The notes: a model not told the origin generated them from the sequence alone. DNA of 64,000 nucleotides from an uncultured Prevotella sp. (GCF_946407605.1 NZ_CAMJOS010000009.1:38362-102361), one strand, 5' to 3'; shown: positions 21,567 to 32,196, numbered from the stretch's first letter. Program-made: numbers and translations.

Positions 21567-22453
21567 CGGTGAAGGGTTTTGTTGAGTTTACAGAGGGCTC
21601 GCAGCCCCAGGATATTGAGCAGCAGCGCCTTTACACGGAGTTTCAGCGACAGGCCGCGGGTGAAGGGGTTTACACGGAGGAAGGGCAGCACAGGCTGTTG
21701 GCCCGTGAGCTCATAGACATCCATCTGGATGTTGACCACGTGCAGGTAGTACTCGGCGTCGGGCCACGTCCTTAGCGTGGTGAGGTGAGCATCGAGCAGC
21801 ATGGCCAGTTGTGGGCCCTGCGCCTGCTGGGTGATGCCTTGCGGGTTGAGATGATAGATATAGCAGCCCTCGGAGGTGGTGGTGACAGCGCGTGACTGCT
21901 GGAGCAGCAGCGGCTGGGTGAACGCATCCTCGAACACACGGCCCACAGGAAAGGTAACATGCTGGAAGAGCGCTTTGCGATAGAGCTTGTTGCAGGCGTA
22001 GGTGTGGGTGTAGCCCTTGGTGCACAGCCAGTAATCGCGGGCACTACTGAAGGTGCGGCAGGGCAGCTGTAGCCGTTCGTCGCGACCAGAAGCATGGCGG
22101 CGCACAATGGGATACTCGATGATGTCGGTGTCAGGGCCCATCAGCGGCAGCAGCGCGGCATAGGAGGCTGGCGCCACCTCATCGTCGGCATCGACAAACG
22201 TGAGCCATTCGCCCTGCGCCACACGGATGGCGGCATTGCGGGCGTCGCTGAGTCCACCGTTAGACTTGTGAACCACGCGGAAATGACTATCCTTCGCAGC
22301 CCATTCGTCGCACAGCTGAGGGCAGCCATCAGGCGAGCCGTCATCGACCAAGATGACCTCGTAGTCGGTGATATCCTGGCGTATGATGCTCTGCAGGCAA
22401 CGGTCTAAGGTGGCCTCGGAGCGATAGACGGGAACGATGATACTCAACTTCAT
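21548..22453 (-). CDS. Glycosyltransferase family 2
   Basis: 301 residues. KLSIIVPVYRSEATLDRCLQ, VILVDDGSPDGCP, KSNGGLSDARNAA and FVDADDE (about 90) are textbook GT2/GT-A motifs; VFEDAFTQPLLL provides the ED motif. The C-terminal end is basic and may touch the membrane. It starts 23 bases after the flippase stop and overlaps the next GT2. Same operon and likely the same glycan as its neighbours. Confidence 0.85.
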   Translation of the reverse strand: MKLSIIVPVYRSEATLDRCLQSIIRQDITDYEVILVDDGSPDGCPQLCDEWAAKDSHFRVVHKSNGGLSDARNAAIRVAQGEWLTFVDADDEVAPASYAALLPLMGPDTDIIEYPIVRRHASGRDERLQLPCRTFSSARDYWLCTKGYTHTYACNKLYRKALFQHVTFPVGRVFEDAFTQPLLLQQSRAVTTTSEGCYIYHLNPQGITQQAQGPQLAMLLDAHLTTLRTWPDAEYYLHVVNIQMDVYELTGQQPVLPFLRVNPFTRGLSLKLRVKALLLNILGLRALCKLNKTLHRWNSNH

Positions 22454-22476
22454 GGCGCAAAGATACGAAAAAGTTT

Positions 22477-23988
22477 CTATTCCTCCTGCTTTTTATGCCT
22501 GTTTTTTATGCGGCTGATGATGGCCCGCAACTCCATGCGCTTGTTGAGCTGTATGCCGCAATATACGGTGCAGACGAGGGTGGTGATGCCCATGACGGCG
22601 TATTTCTCGACAGGCGAGGGGATGAGTGAGCCCAGCAGACAGATGGTGGCCATGATAGAGGTGACGATGATGAGGTTGATGGTCTTGCGCGTGAAGCGGA
22701 AGCCATAGCGCCAGGGGATGAGTACCAGGCTGACGGCCACATCGACCAGCGACACGCAGAGCGCACCATAGCCCAGACCGTCGAGTCCGAGGTAGTAGTA
22801 GAAGGCGCCCATGATGGTGAACGTCTTGGTGCAGCCCCATACCGTCTCTACCCAGAAGATGATCTGGTTGTCGCCCTTGGCAAAGATGATGTAGTCGCGA
22901 GGAAAGCAGAGTGCCTTGAACACGCTGGCCAGACCGATAAAACAAATCATTCGCTCGATGCTCAGGAACTCCTCGGTGAGCAGGATGCGGATGGCCAGCG
23001 GCGCCGTGAGGATGAGTATGGAAGCCAGCGGCGCAATGATGAGCATGATGATCTCCGTTTGCTGGTTGATGACGCGGAACGCCTCGCGCATGTTGGTCTT
23101 CACCAGACTGGACAGGTGAGGGTAGTAGTCGGTGGCCATAGCGGTAAACACCAGTCCTGTGTATTGGCTGGTGATGACGTTGCTGGCCTGATAGAACCCC
23201 ACATCCTCTATGCTGCCCACATTGCTGATAAAGGCGATGAGCGCATAGGTGGTGAGCGTGCCCAGCAGCGAGCCGAAGGTCATGATGGCGCCAAACTTGA
23301 TGATGCCGCGACCCTGCGTCCACATGGTCTTCATGGAGATGTGCTCCTGTGGTGCCGACTGCTTGTTGCGATACGACAGCATGCGGATGACGACGAAATA
23401 GACCAGGTTGACAACAATCATGGCTGGCACAATACCCTTGATGCCCCAGATGAAATAGATGGGCACGCTGAGCAGCAGGCCACAGAGTGGAGGCACCACA
23501 GAACAGAAGGCCAGCAGCTTATAGCGTCGTAAGCCCTGCATGACAGCCATCTCGCCAGTACCCATCACGTTGAAGAACACAGAGAGGCTGAGCAGGATGA
23601 AATAGGGAATGTATGACTGGTCGTTGAACGATGTGTGGGCCAGCACTGGCGACAGCACCACGGTGACGATGAGTCCCAATAGCGACGCCAGCAGCACGAT
23701 GCGCCTCACCAGACGGATGGTGAACGCCAGCACCTGCGGGTCGGCATCGTTGTTGGCCTGAGAGATGGAGGGTACCGCCGACATGTTGAGTCCCATCAGG
23801 GCAAACTGCTGTATGGTGTTGGCTGCCGAGGTGAAGATAGAGGCGATGCCCATGCCTGCCGAATGGAGGATATAGGCCACTAATTTGCCGCGTATGATGT
23901 TGACGAGGATGTTGAGTATCTGGGCGCTGCCGAAGATGGCGGTGCTGGATACTATCCTTCGATATGCGCTGGTTTTCTTATCGTTCAT
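22477..23988 (-). CDS. Wzx-type polysaccharide flippase
   Basis: 503 residues, strongly hydrophobic with about 12-14 predicted membrane helices, of the MATE/MVF polysaccharide-export superfamily. It begins AYRRIVSSTAIFGSAQILNI, and the region MGIASIFTSAANTIQQFALM is typical of O-antigen/capsule translocases. It would flip a lipid-linked oligosaccharide from the inner to the outer face of the cytoplasmic membrane. It lies among glycosyltransferases in one operon. No Wzy polymerase is seen nearby, so the glycan may be a single unit or be finished elsewhere. Confidence 0.82.
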   Translation of the reverse strand: MNDKKTSAYRRIVSSTAIFGSAQILNILVNIIRGKLVAYILHSAGMGIASIFTSAANTIQQFALMGLNMSAVPSISQANNDADPQVLAFTIRLVRRIVLLASLLGLIVTVVLSPVLAHTSFNDQSYIPYFILLSLSVFFNVMGTGEMAVMQGLRRYKLLAFCSVVPPLCGLLLSVPIYFIWGIKGIVPAMIVVNLVYFVVIRMLSYRNKQSAPQEHISMKTMWTQGRGIIKFGAIMTFGSLLGTLTTYALIAFISNVGSIEDVGFYQASNVITSQYTGLVFTAMATDYYPHLSSLVKTNMREAFRVINQQTEIIMLIIAPLASILILTAPLAIRILLTEEFLSIERMICFIGLASVFKALCFPRDYIIFAKGDNQIIFWVETVWGCTKTFTIMGAFYYYLGLDGLGYGALCVSLVDVAVSLVLIPWRYGFRFTRKTINLIIVTSIMATICLLGSLIPSPVEKYAVMGITTLVCTVYCGIQLNKRMELRAIISRIKNRHKKQEE

Positions 23989-23998
23989 GCTTGATGTG

Positions 23999-25999
23999 TC
24001 AGAAATCTATGATGTGTAATGTCTTCTGGCCCACAAGGGCAGCGGCATAGGGGAATCCGCTCTTCATCATGTGAGGGCCTTTGAGCAGGTAGACCTCGCT
24101 GGCGCCTGCTATGATGTAGAAGTCCAGGAAGGTCTTCTCGTAGTATTCGTAGTTGTGCACGTCGTCGTTGCCGATATGCGATATAGTGCCTGGCGTGGTG
24201 ACGATGTCGAAATGGCGCTGCGCCTCGCGGATAAACGTGGTGCTGTCGGAACAGATGACCAGGCGCTGGCGCGGATGCTTCTCCTTGATGATGGTGAGCT
24301 GGGCCATGCAGCTGTCGAGCAGCTGGCTGCGCTCCTGTGCCGAGAGAGGCTCGCAATACACCTCTTCGTTGAAGTCGTCGAGGCAGTTGCAGAAACGCGC
24401 CGAGACGGTGATATAGTCGCCTGCGATAGCGGCCTTACAACGGTCGATGCTGGTCTGCAGACGTGCCGAAGGTTTGAAGAGCGACTGGAACGAATGGCCA
24501 AAGTCGTGGTCGTAGCAGAAGGCGGCATTGGTATAGGCGTGAACCTGATGTTGACGACTGCTGTTGAGCATCTGCACCATCTGCTGTTGGTGCTGCTGAC
24601 GTTCGGCAGGGGTGTCGAGCACGCTGCTGGCAATGAGCCTCTCAGACTGAGAAGGGGCAAACGACAGCGCCTCGGAAGGGAGGGTCCAGTCGTAAGTGTT
24701 GGGCTCCAGATAATCGCTCAGCACAAAGGGATGAGTGAAGTGCAACTTAAACGTGCGCCCTATTTGCAAGCAGGCCTGATAGGTGCTCACGGCACCACGC
24801 AGACGGTCGATGAGTCCACCGCTGGGTGCATTGCCGCAGAACATGCTGATGACGTAGGGCTGGCAGTCGGGTAAGGCTGTTGCCTCCTGATAACAAGGTG
24901 CTATGGCCTCGATAATCTCCTGCTCTGTGCGTTGGCGGATATACCTGTTGGCATAGGCTTTGGGGCACAGGCGCTGTATCATCTTCTCCACCAAAAGCAT
25001 GGGCTTGTATTTCAGACAAATCAGGGCGAGCACCAAGGGAAAGCTCACCAGATTGAGGAACTGCAGACGCTCGCCCAGCGTGAGCACGCTGACGTCGAGG
25101 CGACGGAAGCAGGTGGAGAGGTTGGTGTGGATCTCGGCATCGGCATGAGCCAGCTCGTCGTGATGAATGACAAAGAGGGCTGTCTTCCAACGCCAGTCGC
25201 AGAAGGCCCTGCGCATCATCCTGCGGTATTCCTCGCTGTTGCGGCCAAACTCCTTTTCAATGATGTCGAGCAGTTGCAGACAGGTCTTCTGGGTATGGAA
25301 CACCTTAGGCGTGATGCGTGTGGTGATAGACTGCTCGTGGTTCTGATAATAATAGCGTGCCGAGGAAAAGGCCGCGGTGTTGGCATGAATCAGATAGAGA
25401 CGCTCGTCAACCTCGTCGGAGTTCATCCATATGGGCTCTTTCTTCTCTGGCCAACTCATGTTAATCCATGCAGAGCGACGATACAGGCCACCGTTACAGC
25501 CAATGTGCCATTCAGGAGCCGTCTCCCTGACAAGGTCCCTGGAGCGATAAACCTTCGTGGTGTCGAAACCTGCAACGGGGAGTGTCGTGGTGGTCTGGCC
25601 AGAATCCAAATCAACAACCAGCATCTGGGGATAGACGATATCGGCATCGGTCTGCTGCTGGCGCGTGAGCATCAACTCCAGATAATCGTCGCTGAGCAGG
25701 TCGTCAATGTCGAGGGGCAGCACAAAAGCCCCTTGCGACTCATATACGGCATGATCTCTGGGCTGCTTGGCCGAGCCGCTGTTTTTCTGTTGGAAGCAAC
25801 GTATGCGAGGGTCGTTCATGGCAAGCGCTTCAAGCTTCTCGTAGGTGCCGTCGTCAGAGCCGTCGTCAACCACCACCCATTCCCAGTTTTGATACGTCTG
25901 ACGGCAAAGACAATCATAGGCACTCTGCACAAAAGCCTCGCCTCTGTACACGGGTGTGACAACCGAAATCAGTATCTTTTCACCGGGAAAATTTTCCAT
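23999..25999 (-). CDS. Bifunctional glycosyltransferase: GT2 plus C-terminal GT-B-like domain
   Basis: 666 residues, about twice a normal GT2. Residues 1-260 form a GT2 domain: ISVVTPVYRGEAFVQSAYDC, VVVDDGSDDGTY, PLDIDDLLSDDY. Residues ~370-666 form a second domain: VISMFCGNAPSGGLIDRLRG, then ITVSARFCNCLDDFNE, LVICSDSTTFIREAQ and the C-terminal FLDFYIIAGASEVYLLKGP. That pattern resembles fucosyltransferase-like GT-B enzymes (GT11/GT23 type), but this is a judgement by eye. First gene of the operon, divergent from uvrD. Confidence 0.7.
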   Translation of the reverse strand: MENFPGEKILISVVTPVYRGEAFVQSAYDCLCRQTYQNWEWVVVDDGSDDGTYEKLEALAMNDPRIRCFQQKNSGSAKQPRDHAVYESQGAFVLPLDIDDLLSDDYLELMLTRQQQTDADIVYPQMLVVDLDSGQTTTTLPVAGFDTTKVYRSRDLVRETAPEWHIGCNGGLYRRSAWINMSWPEKKEPIWMNSDEVDERLYLIHANTAAFSSARYYYQNHEQSITTRITPKVFHTQKTCLQLLDIIEKEFGRNSEEYRRMMRRAFCDWRWKTALFVIHHDELAHADAEIHTNLSTCFRRLDVSVLTLGERLQFLNLVSFPLVLALICLKYKPMLLVEKMIQRLCPKAYANRYIRQRTEQEIIEAIAPCYQEATALPDCQPYVISMFCGNAPSGGLIDRLRGAVSTYQACLQIGRTFKLHFTHPFVLSDYLEPNTYDWTLPSEALSFAPSQSERLIASSVLDTPAERQQHQQQMVQMLNSSRQHQVHAYTNAAFCYDHDFGHSFQSLFKPSARLQTSIDRCKAAIAGDYITVSARFCNCLDDFNEEVYCEPLSAQERSQLLDSCMAQLTIIKEKHPRQRLVICSDSTTFIREAQRHFDIVTTPGTISHIGNDDVHNYEYYEKTFLDFYIIAGASEVYLLKGPHMMKSGFPYAAALVGQKTLHIIDF

Positions 26000-26047
26000 A
26001 CCTTAAATATAACGGAAAAAAGTAGCGTTTATTTTATAAATAATGAT

Positions 26048-26055
26048 TATCTTTG
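26048..26055 (+). promoter_or_regulatory. -7 element of the uvrD/pcrA promoter
   Basis: TATCTTTG 18 bases before the ATG. No clear TTTG at -33; TTTA-type sequences lie at about the right distance. Confidence 0.5.
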
Positions 26056-26073
26056 CACCTGATTTCATAAGAT

Positions 26074-28464
26074 ATGGACAATTTACTTTCACAACTGAAT
26101 GAAAGTCAGCGCGATGCTGTGAAATATTGCGACGGAGCCTCGCTGGTGATTGCTGGCGCAGGGTCGGGAAAGACGCGTGTGCTGACTTATAAGATAGCCT
26201 ATCTGATGCAGGAGAAAGGGCTCAATCCCTGGAATATCCTGGCGCTGACCTTTACCAACAAGGCAGCCAGGGAGATGAAGGAGCGAATAGCTCGACTGGT
26301 GGGGCACGAGCAGGCCCGCTATCTGCAGATGGGTACCTTCCACAGCGTTTTTTCGCGCATACTCAGGGCTGAGGCCGAGAAGATAGGCTACAACTCGAAC
26401 TTCACCATCTACGACCAGAGCGATGCTCGCTCGCTGGTGAAAAGTATTGTGAAGGAAATGGGACTCGACGATAAGGTGTACAAGCCTGCCAGCGTCAGCG
26501 ACCAGATCTCGATGGCGAAGAACCATCTCATCATGCCCAATGCCTTTGTGAAGTGCTCACTCTTCGATACTAAGAAGCCCAAGGTGGCCGATGTTTATCT
26601 GCGCTATGCGGAGCGTTGTCGACAGGCTAATGCGATGGACTTCGACGACCTGCTGGTGCAGACCTATCTGCTGTTTCTGAACCATGAGGATGTGCGTAGG
26701 AAATACGTGGAGCGTTTCCAGTATGTGCTGGTGGATGAGTATCAGGATACGAACTTCGCCCAACAGAAAATTGTGCTGCAACTGACACAGGAACACCAGC
26801 GTGTATGTGTGGTGGGCGATGATGCTCAGAGTATCTATAGTTTCCGTGGAGCCAATATTGATAATATATTGAATTTCAGAGACTCATACGATGATGCTAA
26901 GCTCTTCAAACTGGAGCAGAACTATCGCTCTACACAGCTCATTGTGCAGGCTGCCAACAGTCTGATAAGGAAGAACGCTCGACAGATTCCAAAGGATGTG
27001 TTCAGCAAGAATGAGCATGGTGAGAGGCTCACCCTGAAGCCTGCCTATAGCGACAAAGAAGAGGCCATCATTGTGTGTAAGGATATTCAACGCATCAAGC
27101 GGCAGGATCAGGCGCAATACTCTGACTTTGCTATCCTCTATCGCACCAACGCGCAGAGCCGTTCGTTTGAGGAACAGATGCGAAAAGACGGCATTCCATA
27201 TCGTATCTATGGCGGCCTGAGCTTCTATCAACGCAAGGAAATAAAGGACGTGATTGCCTATTTCCGTGTGGTGGCTAACCCCAACGATGAGGAAGCCCTG
27301 AAGCGTATCATCAACTATCCCACACGAGGCATTGGCGATACCACCGTGAATAAGATTGTGACAACGGCTTCGATCTATGGCGTGTCTCTGTGGACTGTTA
27401 TCCAACAACCACAGCTGTTTCATCTGGACATCAGCGGAGGAACTGCCAAGAAGGTGGAGGCCTTCAGGCAACTGATAGAAGGCTGGAGCGCAAGAGCTAT
27501 TGCCGAAGATGCCTATCAGCTGGGACATAGCATCATTTCCGAGAGTGGTATCTCGAAGGATATCTATTCCAGTCGCAACCCTGAGGACCTGTCGAGACAG
27601 GAGAACCTGGAAGAGTTTCTGGGTGGACTGCAGGACTTTGTGGAGAGTCACAAGGAAGAAGGACAAGGCGACCAGGTGGCGCTGAGTGATTTCCTGCAGG
27701 AGGTGGCGTTGCTGACCGACCTCGACAGCGAGGGTGATGAGGACCAGCCGAAGGTGTCGCTGATGACCATCCACTCGGCTAAGGGCTTGGAGTTTCCTAC
27801 GGTCTTCGTGGTGGGTTTGGAGGAGAATATTTTCCCATCGCCGCTCTGCGTCAATTCTATGCGTGAGCTGGAGGAAGAGCGCCGACTGCTGTATGTGGCC
27901 ATCACACGAGCCGAGAAGCATTGCATCCTGACCTGTGCACAGAACCGTTTCCGCTATGGACGTATGGAGTACGACACGCCCTCGCGATTTATTCGAGATA
28001 TAGACCCGCAGTTGCTTACTGTTGTGGGACAGATGGAGGGAGGAAGCAGTTTCGGCACCAGCGAGAGGAAGCCCTGGCAGCGACCCTCCGAGGGACCTGA
28101 GTGGATGCAGAATCCCAGACCTGTGGCTACGCAGTTCCGTGCCGACCCGAAGCCCCGTCAGGTGGCTCCTCGTAGGCCCGAGGCCGCTCCCGATCCGTTT
28201 AGCGATGCTTTCAAGCGTCAGCTTAATATCGCATCGAACGGCAGGTTCAAACCTGTGCCGAAAAGTGCGCCTGCGGCAGCCAGCCAGCCCTCATCGTCAA
28301 CGGCTTTGCATGAGGGAGCTGTTATCGAGCATCAGCGTTTCGGTATCGGCACCATTGTGAAGTTGGAGGGTTCTGGCGACAATGAGAAGGCTACGGTGGA
28401 GTTCCGCAATGTAGGCACCAAGCAGTTGCTGCTGAAGTTCGCCAAGTTTAATGTGTTGAAATAA
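26074..28464 (+). CDS. UvrD/PcrA-type ATP-dependent DNA helicase
   Basis: 796 residues. 3'-5' superfamily 1A helicase of DNA repair and replication. Begins LLSQLNESQRDAV (Q motif), Walker A GAGSGKTRVLTYK (about 26-38), ALTFTNKAAREMKER, motif II VDEYQDTN (about 220), GDDAQSIYSFRGA, TIHSAKGLEFPTVFVVGLEE and ITRAEKHC (motif VI region). The C-terminal segment after ~740 (GAVIEHQRFGIGTIVKLEG) is the Tudor-like domain of PcrA/UvrD that binds RNA polymerase. Followed after 14 bases by the glucosaminidase gene. Confidence 0.95.
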   Translation: MDNLLSQLNESQRDAVKYCDGASLVIAGAGSGKTRVLTYKIAYLMQEKGLNPWNILALTFTNKAAREMKERIARLVGHEQARYLQMGTFHSVFSRILRAEAEKIGYNSNFTIYDQSDARSLVKSIVKEMGLDDKVYKPASVSDQISMAKNHLIMPNAFVKCSLFDTKKPKVADVYLRYAERCRQANAMDFDDLLVQTYLLFLNHEDVRRKYVERFQYVLVDEYQDTNFAQQKIVLQLTQEHQRVCVVGDDAQSIYSFRGANIDNILNFRDSYDDAKLFKLEQNYRSTQLIVQAANSLIRKNARQIPKDVFSKNEHGERLTLKPAYSDKEEAIIVCKDIQRIKRQDQAQYSDFAILYRTNAQSRSFEEQMRKDGIPYRIYGGLSFYQRKEIKDVIAYFRVVANPNDEEALKRIINYPTRGIGDTTVNKIVTTASIYGVSLWTVIQQPQLFHLDISGGTAKKVEAFRQLIEGWSARAIAEDAYQLGHSIISESGISKDIYSSRNPEDLSRQENLEEFLGGLQDFVESHKEEGQGDQVALSDFLQEVALLTDLDSEGDEDQPKVSLMTIHSAKGLEFPTVFVVGLEENIFPSPLCVNSMRELEEERRLLYVAITRAEKHCILTCAQNRFRYGRMEYDTPSRFIRDIDPQLLTVVGQMEGGSSFGTSERKPWQRPSEGPEWMQNPRPVATQFRADPKPRQVAPRRPEAAPDPFSDAFKRQLNIASNGRFKPVPKSAPAAASQPSSSTALHEGAVIEHQRFGIGTIVKLEGSGDNEKATVEFRNVGTKQLLLKFAKFNVLK

Positions 28465-28478
28465 AGATTGAAGAAGAT

Positions 28479-29396
28479 ATGAAGAGGAAAGAATGGTTGA
28501 CGATTGCATTATGGATGTTCTGTGTGCTGACTGTCTCGGCTCAGGCAAAATGGAATGCCCGCTATCAGCGTTACATAGACCAGTATAAGGACTGCGCCAT
28601 TGAGCAGATGCTGAAATGGAAGGTGCCGGCCTCTATTACGTTGGCACAGGGACTGCTGGAGAGTGGCGCTGGCGAGAGCACGCTGGCTCGCAAGGGTAAC
28701 AACCATTTCGGTATCAAGTGTCATAACTGGTCAGGGGGCACGATGTATGTCGATGACGATAGGCGTAACGAGTGCTTCCGTACCTATCGCTCGGCCTTCG
28801 ACTCCTATGAAGACCATTCGCGTTTCCTGGCATCAGGTCAGCGCTATCGTAGCCTCTTCAAACTGAAGATTACTGACTATAAGGGATGGGCGCGAGGCCT
28901 GAAGGCTGCTGGCTATGCCACCAATCCCAGATATGCCGAGTCGCTGATAGACATCATTCAGCTCTATAAGCTCTATGAATACGACAAGGCTAAGGACTAC
29001 GACAAATTTATGACGCAACATGCCAAAGATCATAATGTGGGCGGACAGCCGCTGCATCCCATTGGCATGTATAATAAGAACTACTTCCTCTATGCCCGCA
29101 GGGGCGATACCTTCCGTTCTATTGGCGAGGAGGTGGGCATCTCGTATAAAAAGCTGGCTCGCTATAATGAGCGCGACAAGAACGACGTGTTGAAGGAAGG
29201 CGAGGTGGTGTGGCTGAAGAAGAAACAGAAGCGTGCCGCTAAGGAATATAAGGACCGTCCGCACTATGTGCGTCAGGGTGAGTCGATGTATTCTATCGCA
29301 CAGAAATACGGCATCCGTTTGGAGTCGCTCTATAAGATGAACAAGCTGAGTCCCGACTATGATATCAGGGTGGGCGACCAGTTAAAGCTGCGGTAA
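28479..29396 (+). CDS. N-acetylglucosaminidase with two LysM repeats
   Basis: 305 residues. The signal peptide ends near VSAQA. A glucosaminidase (FlgJ-like) domain spans about 30-165: ITLAQGLLESGAGESTLA with the catalytic glutamate, then GNNHFGIKC, FRTYRSAFDSYEDHSRFL and GYATNPRYAESLI. Two LysM modules follow (about 203-250 and 262-305; second one HYVRQGESMYSIAQKYGI), which hold the enzyme on peptidoglycan. It acts in the periplasm on cell-wall turnover. It overlaps the 3' end of folK on the other strand by 15 bases. Confidence 0.9.
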   Translation: MKRKEWLTIALWMFCVLTVSAQAKWNARYQRYIDQYKDCAIEQMLKWKVPASITLAQGLLESGAGESTLARKGNNHFGIKCHNWSGGTMYVDDDRRNECFRTYRSAFDSYEDHSRFLASGQRYRSLFKLKITDYKGWARGLKAAGYATNPRYAESLIDIIQLYKLYEYDKAKDYDKFMTQHAKDHNVGGQPLHPIGMYNKNYFLYARRGDTFRSIGEEVGISYKKLARYNERDKNDVLKEGEVVWLKKKQKRAAKEYKDRPHYVRQGESMYSIAQKYGIRLESLYKMNKLSPDYDIRVGDQLKLR

Positions 29397-29747
29397 CAGC
29401 AACTTGACATAGTGGCGGTCCCAATCGGCCAGATGATGGCGCACACCATCATATTCCAATATGTCGAGGTCTAAGCGAACGATGCCCTGCTGACGGTCTT
29501 CTGTGCTGCGTCCCATCTGTCGCTCTATGGCTTTCAGTTGTTCGTTCAGTTGTTCAAAGGTCAGCTCCGTGTTGGCTTTCACCATCTGGTTCAGGTATGG
29601 GTCCTTGCGTTTGCAACCTATGGGTTCTGTCCAGATGGCATTGGTATAATGTGTAAAAGTAAGAATCTGCTCGAGACACAAGCGTGCTTCGGGCAGATTC
29701 TTTTCTGCATCGCAGTTAGCGGCTAATGAAAGGATAACCTGATGCAT
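29382..29747 (-). CDS. folK: HPPK (2-amino-4-hydroxy-6-hydroxymethyldihydropteridine pyrophosphokinase)-like protein
   Basis: 121 residues; shorter than most HPPK enzymes (about 150-160). Begins VILSLAANCDAEKNLPEAR, comparable to the usual SLGSN opening, and contains AIERQMGR and the acidic magnesium-binding motif RLDLDILEYDG near the C terminus. HPPK activates the pterin for folate synthesis. The truncated length and SLAAN instead of SLGSN make it either a compact active form or a diverged relative. Convergent and overlapping with the glucosaminidase gene. Confidence 0.65.
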   Translation of the reverse strand: MHQVILSLAANCDAEKNLPEARLCLEQILTFTHYTNAIWTEPIGCKRKDPYLNQMVKANTELTFEQLNEQLKAIERQMGRSTEDRQQGIVRLDLDILEYDGVRHHLADWDRHYVKLLLPQL

Positions 29748-29748
29748 A

Positions 29749-29820
29749 CATTCTCAATTCTTTTAGTCGGCGTTCCGCCTTTGTAAAAGCGGCAAAGCCG
29801 AGCGATCAATTCTCAACTGT
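29749..29820. repeat. Heptamer-flanked micro-repeat between folK and maeB
   Basis: CTCAATTC-type heptamers flank an inner segment with GCGGCAAAGCCGAGCG. The same arrangement, with GCGGCAGAGTCGAGCG or GCGGCAGAGCCGAGCG, occurs inside the GH31 gene. The last bases form the maeB 3' end. Confidence 0.6.
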
Positions 29821-32116
29821 TGCGACTATTGATACGTGTCTTCACCTTGTCCACATAGGCGTCGATGGTTGCCACAGCCACGATGTTCACTACGTCGCGG
29901 ACAGAGGCACCGAAGTCGATGAAATGGATAGGCTTGTTCAGACCCATCTGGATGGGGCCGATAATCTCAACGTCGGCATCGAGCATCTGCAGCATCTTAT
30001 AGCTGGAACGGGCCGAGGTGAGGTTGGGGAATATCAGCGTGTTGACATCCTTGCCCTTCACGCGTGTGAAAGGATACTGCTCGTCGCGCAGTTCTTTGTT
30101 CAGAGCGAAGCTGATCTGCATCTCACCGTCGATGGCCAGGTCAGGATACATCTGCTGCATCTTCTCTACAGCATGACGCACCTTCTGGGCACCGTTGCTC
30201 TGGCTGGAACCGAAGTTAGAGTGCGAAATCATCGAGATGACGGGCTTTTCGTTGAAGAAACGAACGGCAGTAGCTGCCAACTTGGCAATATCGACAAGGG
30301 TGTCAGTATCAGGATTCTCGTTCACCAGCGTGTCGGCTACATAGAGCGTACCCTTGGGTGAGTTGATGATATGCATGGTGCCGAAGTGGTTGTACTCAGG
30401 ACGGATACCAATGACCTCGTTGACAACCTTGATGGTGTTAGAGTACTTGGTATAGAGACCTGTGATGAATGCATCGGCATCGCCAGTCTCGACCATCATC
30501 ATGCCGAAATAGTTGCGTTCGAACATCTTATCGTTGGCCTCCTGGAAGGTGTAGCCATCGCGCTGACGTTTCTCTGCCAGTATCTTGGCATAGCGCTCGC
30601 GACGTGACTGTTCGTTAGGATGACGCAGGTTCACAATCTCGATGCCTTCGAGGTTGAGGTCCATCTGCTTGGCCATCTTCTCAATGACCTCATCATTACC
30701 CAGCAGGATAGGCTGACAGATACCTTCGCTCTTGGCCTGTACAGCAGCCTTCAGCATGGTGGGGTGAATAGCTTCTGCGAAGACCACGCGCTGGGGATGG
30801 GCTGCTGCGGTGGCATAGAGCTTCTGGGTGAGTTTGGTCTCCTGACCCAGCAGCACAGAGAGCGAATCCTTATACTGTTCCCAGTCCTCAATGTTTTTGC
30901 GAGCCACACCGCTGTCGATAGCGGCTTTTGCAACGGCAGCGCTGACCTCAGAGATAAGACGTGGGTCAACGGGTTTGGGAATGAAGTAATCGCGTCCGAA
31001 CTTCAGGTTGTTCACCTTATAGACATCGTTCACCACATCGGGCACAGGCTGCTTAGCCAAGTCGGCAATGGCGTGAACGGCTGCCAGCTTCATCTCTTCG
31101 TTGATGGCGGTGGCGTGAACGTCGAGGGCACCACGGAAGATATAGGGGAATCCGATAACGTTGTTAATCTGGTTGGGATAGTCAGTACGACCTGTTGACA
31201 TCAGCACGTCAGGACGAGCGGCCATTGCATCCTCATAGCTAATCTCAGGTACAGGGTTGGCCAGCGCGAATATAACAGGGTCTTTCGCCATTGAGCGAAC
31301 CATATCCTGCGTCAACACGTTACCCTTCGACAGGCCTACGAAGACGTCAGCGTCTTTCACGGCCTCGGCAAGGGTGTGGATATCTGTGCGACTGGTGGCG
31401 AAGAAGCGCTTCTGCTCGTTCAGGTCCTGACGGTCCTGACTGATAACACCCTTCGAGTCGAGCATCACGATATTTTCCTTCTGGGCACCGATAGCCATAT
31501 AGAGCTTGGTACAGCTGATGGCAGCGGCACCAGCGCCGTTGACCACAATACGCACCTTCTTGATGTCTTTTCCGTTGACCTCAAGGGCATTCTTCAGACC
31601 TGCAGCACTGATAATGGCAGTACCGTGCTGGTCGTCATGCATTACAGGGATGTCGAGCGTTCGCTTCAGACGCTCTTCTATATAAAAGCACTCGGGAGCT
31701 TTGATGTCTTCCAGGTTGATACCTCCGAAGGTGGGGGCGATACGCTCTACGGCCTCGCAGAACTTCTCTGGGTCTTTCTCGTTGACCTCAATGTCGAAGA
31801 CATCGATGCCGCCGTAAATCTTAAACAGCAGGCCTTTACCTTCCATCACGGGCTTGCCGCTCAGCGCACCAATATCACCAAGTCCCAGCACAGCGGTACC
31901 ATTAGAGATGACGGCTACCAAGTTACCCTTGTCGGTATACTTGTAAGCATCGTCTGCGTTCTCCTGAATCTCAAGGCAGGGATACGCCACTCCAGGCGAA
32001 TATGCCAACGATAGATCTGTTTGTGTTCTGTAAGCCTTTGTGGGCTTCACTTCAATCTTTCCAGGCTTGCCTTTCATGTGGTATTCCAAGGCAGCCTCTT
32101 TTGAAATTTTAACCAT
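29813..32116 (-). CDS. maeB: NADP-dependent malic enzyme fused to a phosphotransacetylase-like domain
   Basis: 767 residues from the ATG at 32116 ([20 protein letters not shown]); an upstream in-frame TTG is less likely. Decarboxylates malate to pyruvate with NADP. Residues 1-410 form the malic enzyme: [58 protein letters not shown] and [20 protein letters not shown]. Residues ~425-767 form a PTA/PTB domain ([35 protein letters not shown]), usually regulatory and responsive to acetyl-CoA. Divergent from tetR. Confidence 0.93.
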   Translation of the reverse strand: MVKISKEAALEYHMKGKPGKIEVKPTKAYRTQTDLSLAYSPGVAYPCLEIQENADDAYKYTDKGNLVAVISNGTAVLGLGDIGALSGKPVMEGKGLLFKIYGGIDVFDIEVNEKDPEKFCEAVERIAPTFGGINLEDIKAPECFYIEERLKRTLDIPVMHDDQHGTAIISAAGLKNALEVNGKDIKKVRIVVNGAGAAAISCTKLYMAIGAQKENIVMLDSKGVISQDRQDLNEQKRFFATSRTDIHTLAEAVKDADVFVGLSKGNVLTQDMVRSMAKDPVIFALANPVPEISYEDAMAARPDVLMSTGRTDYPNQINNVIGFPYIFRGALDVHATAINEEMKLAAVHAIADLAKQPVPDVVNDVYKVNNLKFGRDYFIPKPVDPRLISEVSAAVAKAAIDSGVARKNIEDWEQYKDSLSVLLGQETKLTQKLYATAAAHPQRVVFAEAIHPTMLKAAVQAKSEGICQPILLGNDEVIEKMAKQMDLNLEGIEIVNLRHPNEQSRRERYAKILAEKRQRDGYTFQEANDKMFERNYFGMMMVETGDADAFITGLYTKYSNTIKVVNEVIGIRPEYNHFGTMHIINSPKGTLYVADTLVNENPDTDTLVDIAKLAATAVRFFNEKPVISMISHSNFGSSQSNGAQKVRHAVEKMQQMYPDLAIDGEMQISFALNKELRDEQYPFTRVKGKDVNTLIFPNLTSARSSYKMLQMLDADVEIIGPIQMGLNKPIHFIDFGASVRDVVNIVAVATIDAYVDKVKTRINSRNS

Positions 32117-32196
32117 AAAAAAGTGTAATGTTATAAAAATGCAGCGCAAAATTACAAAAAATCGATGAAAACCGCAAACTTTATCTATCTTTTTTG

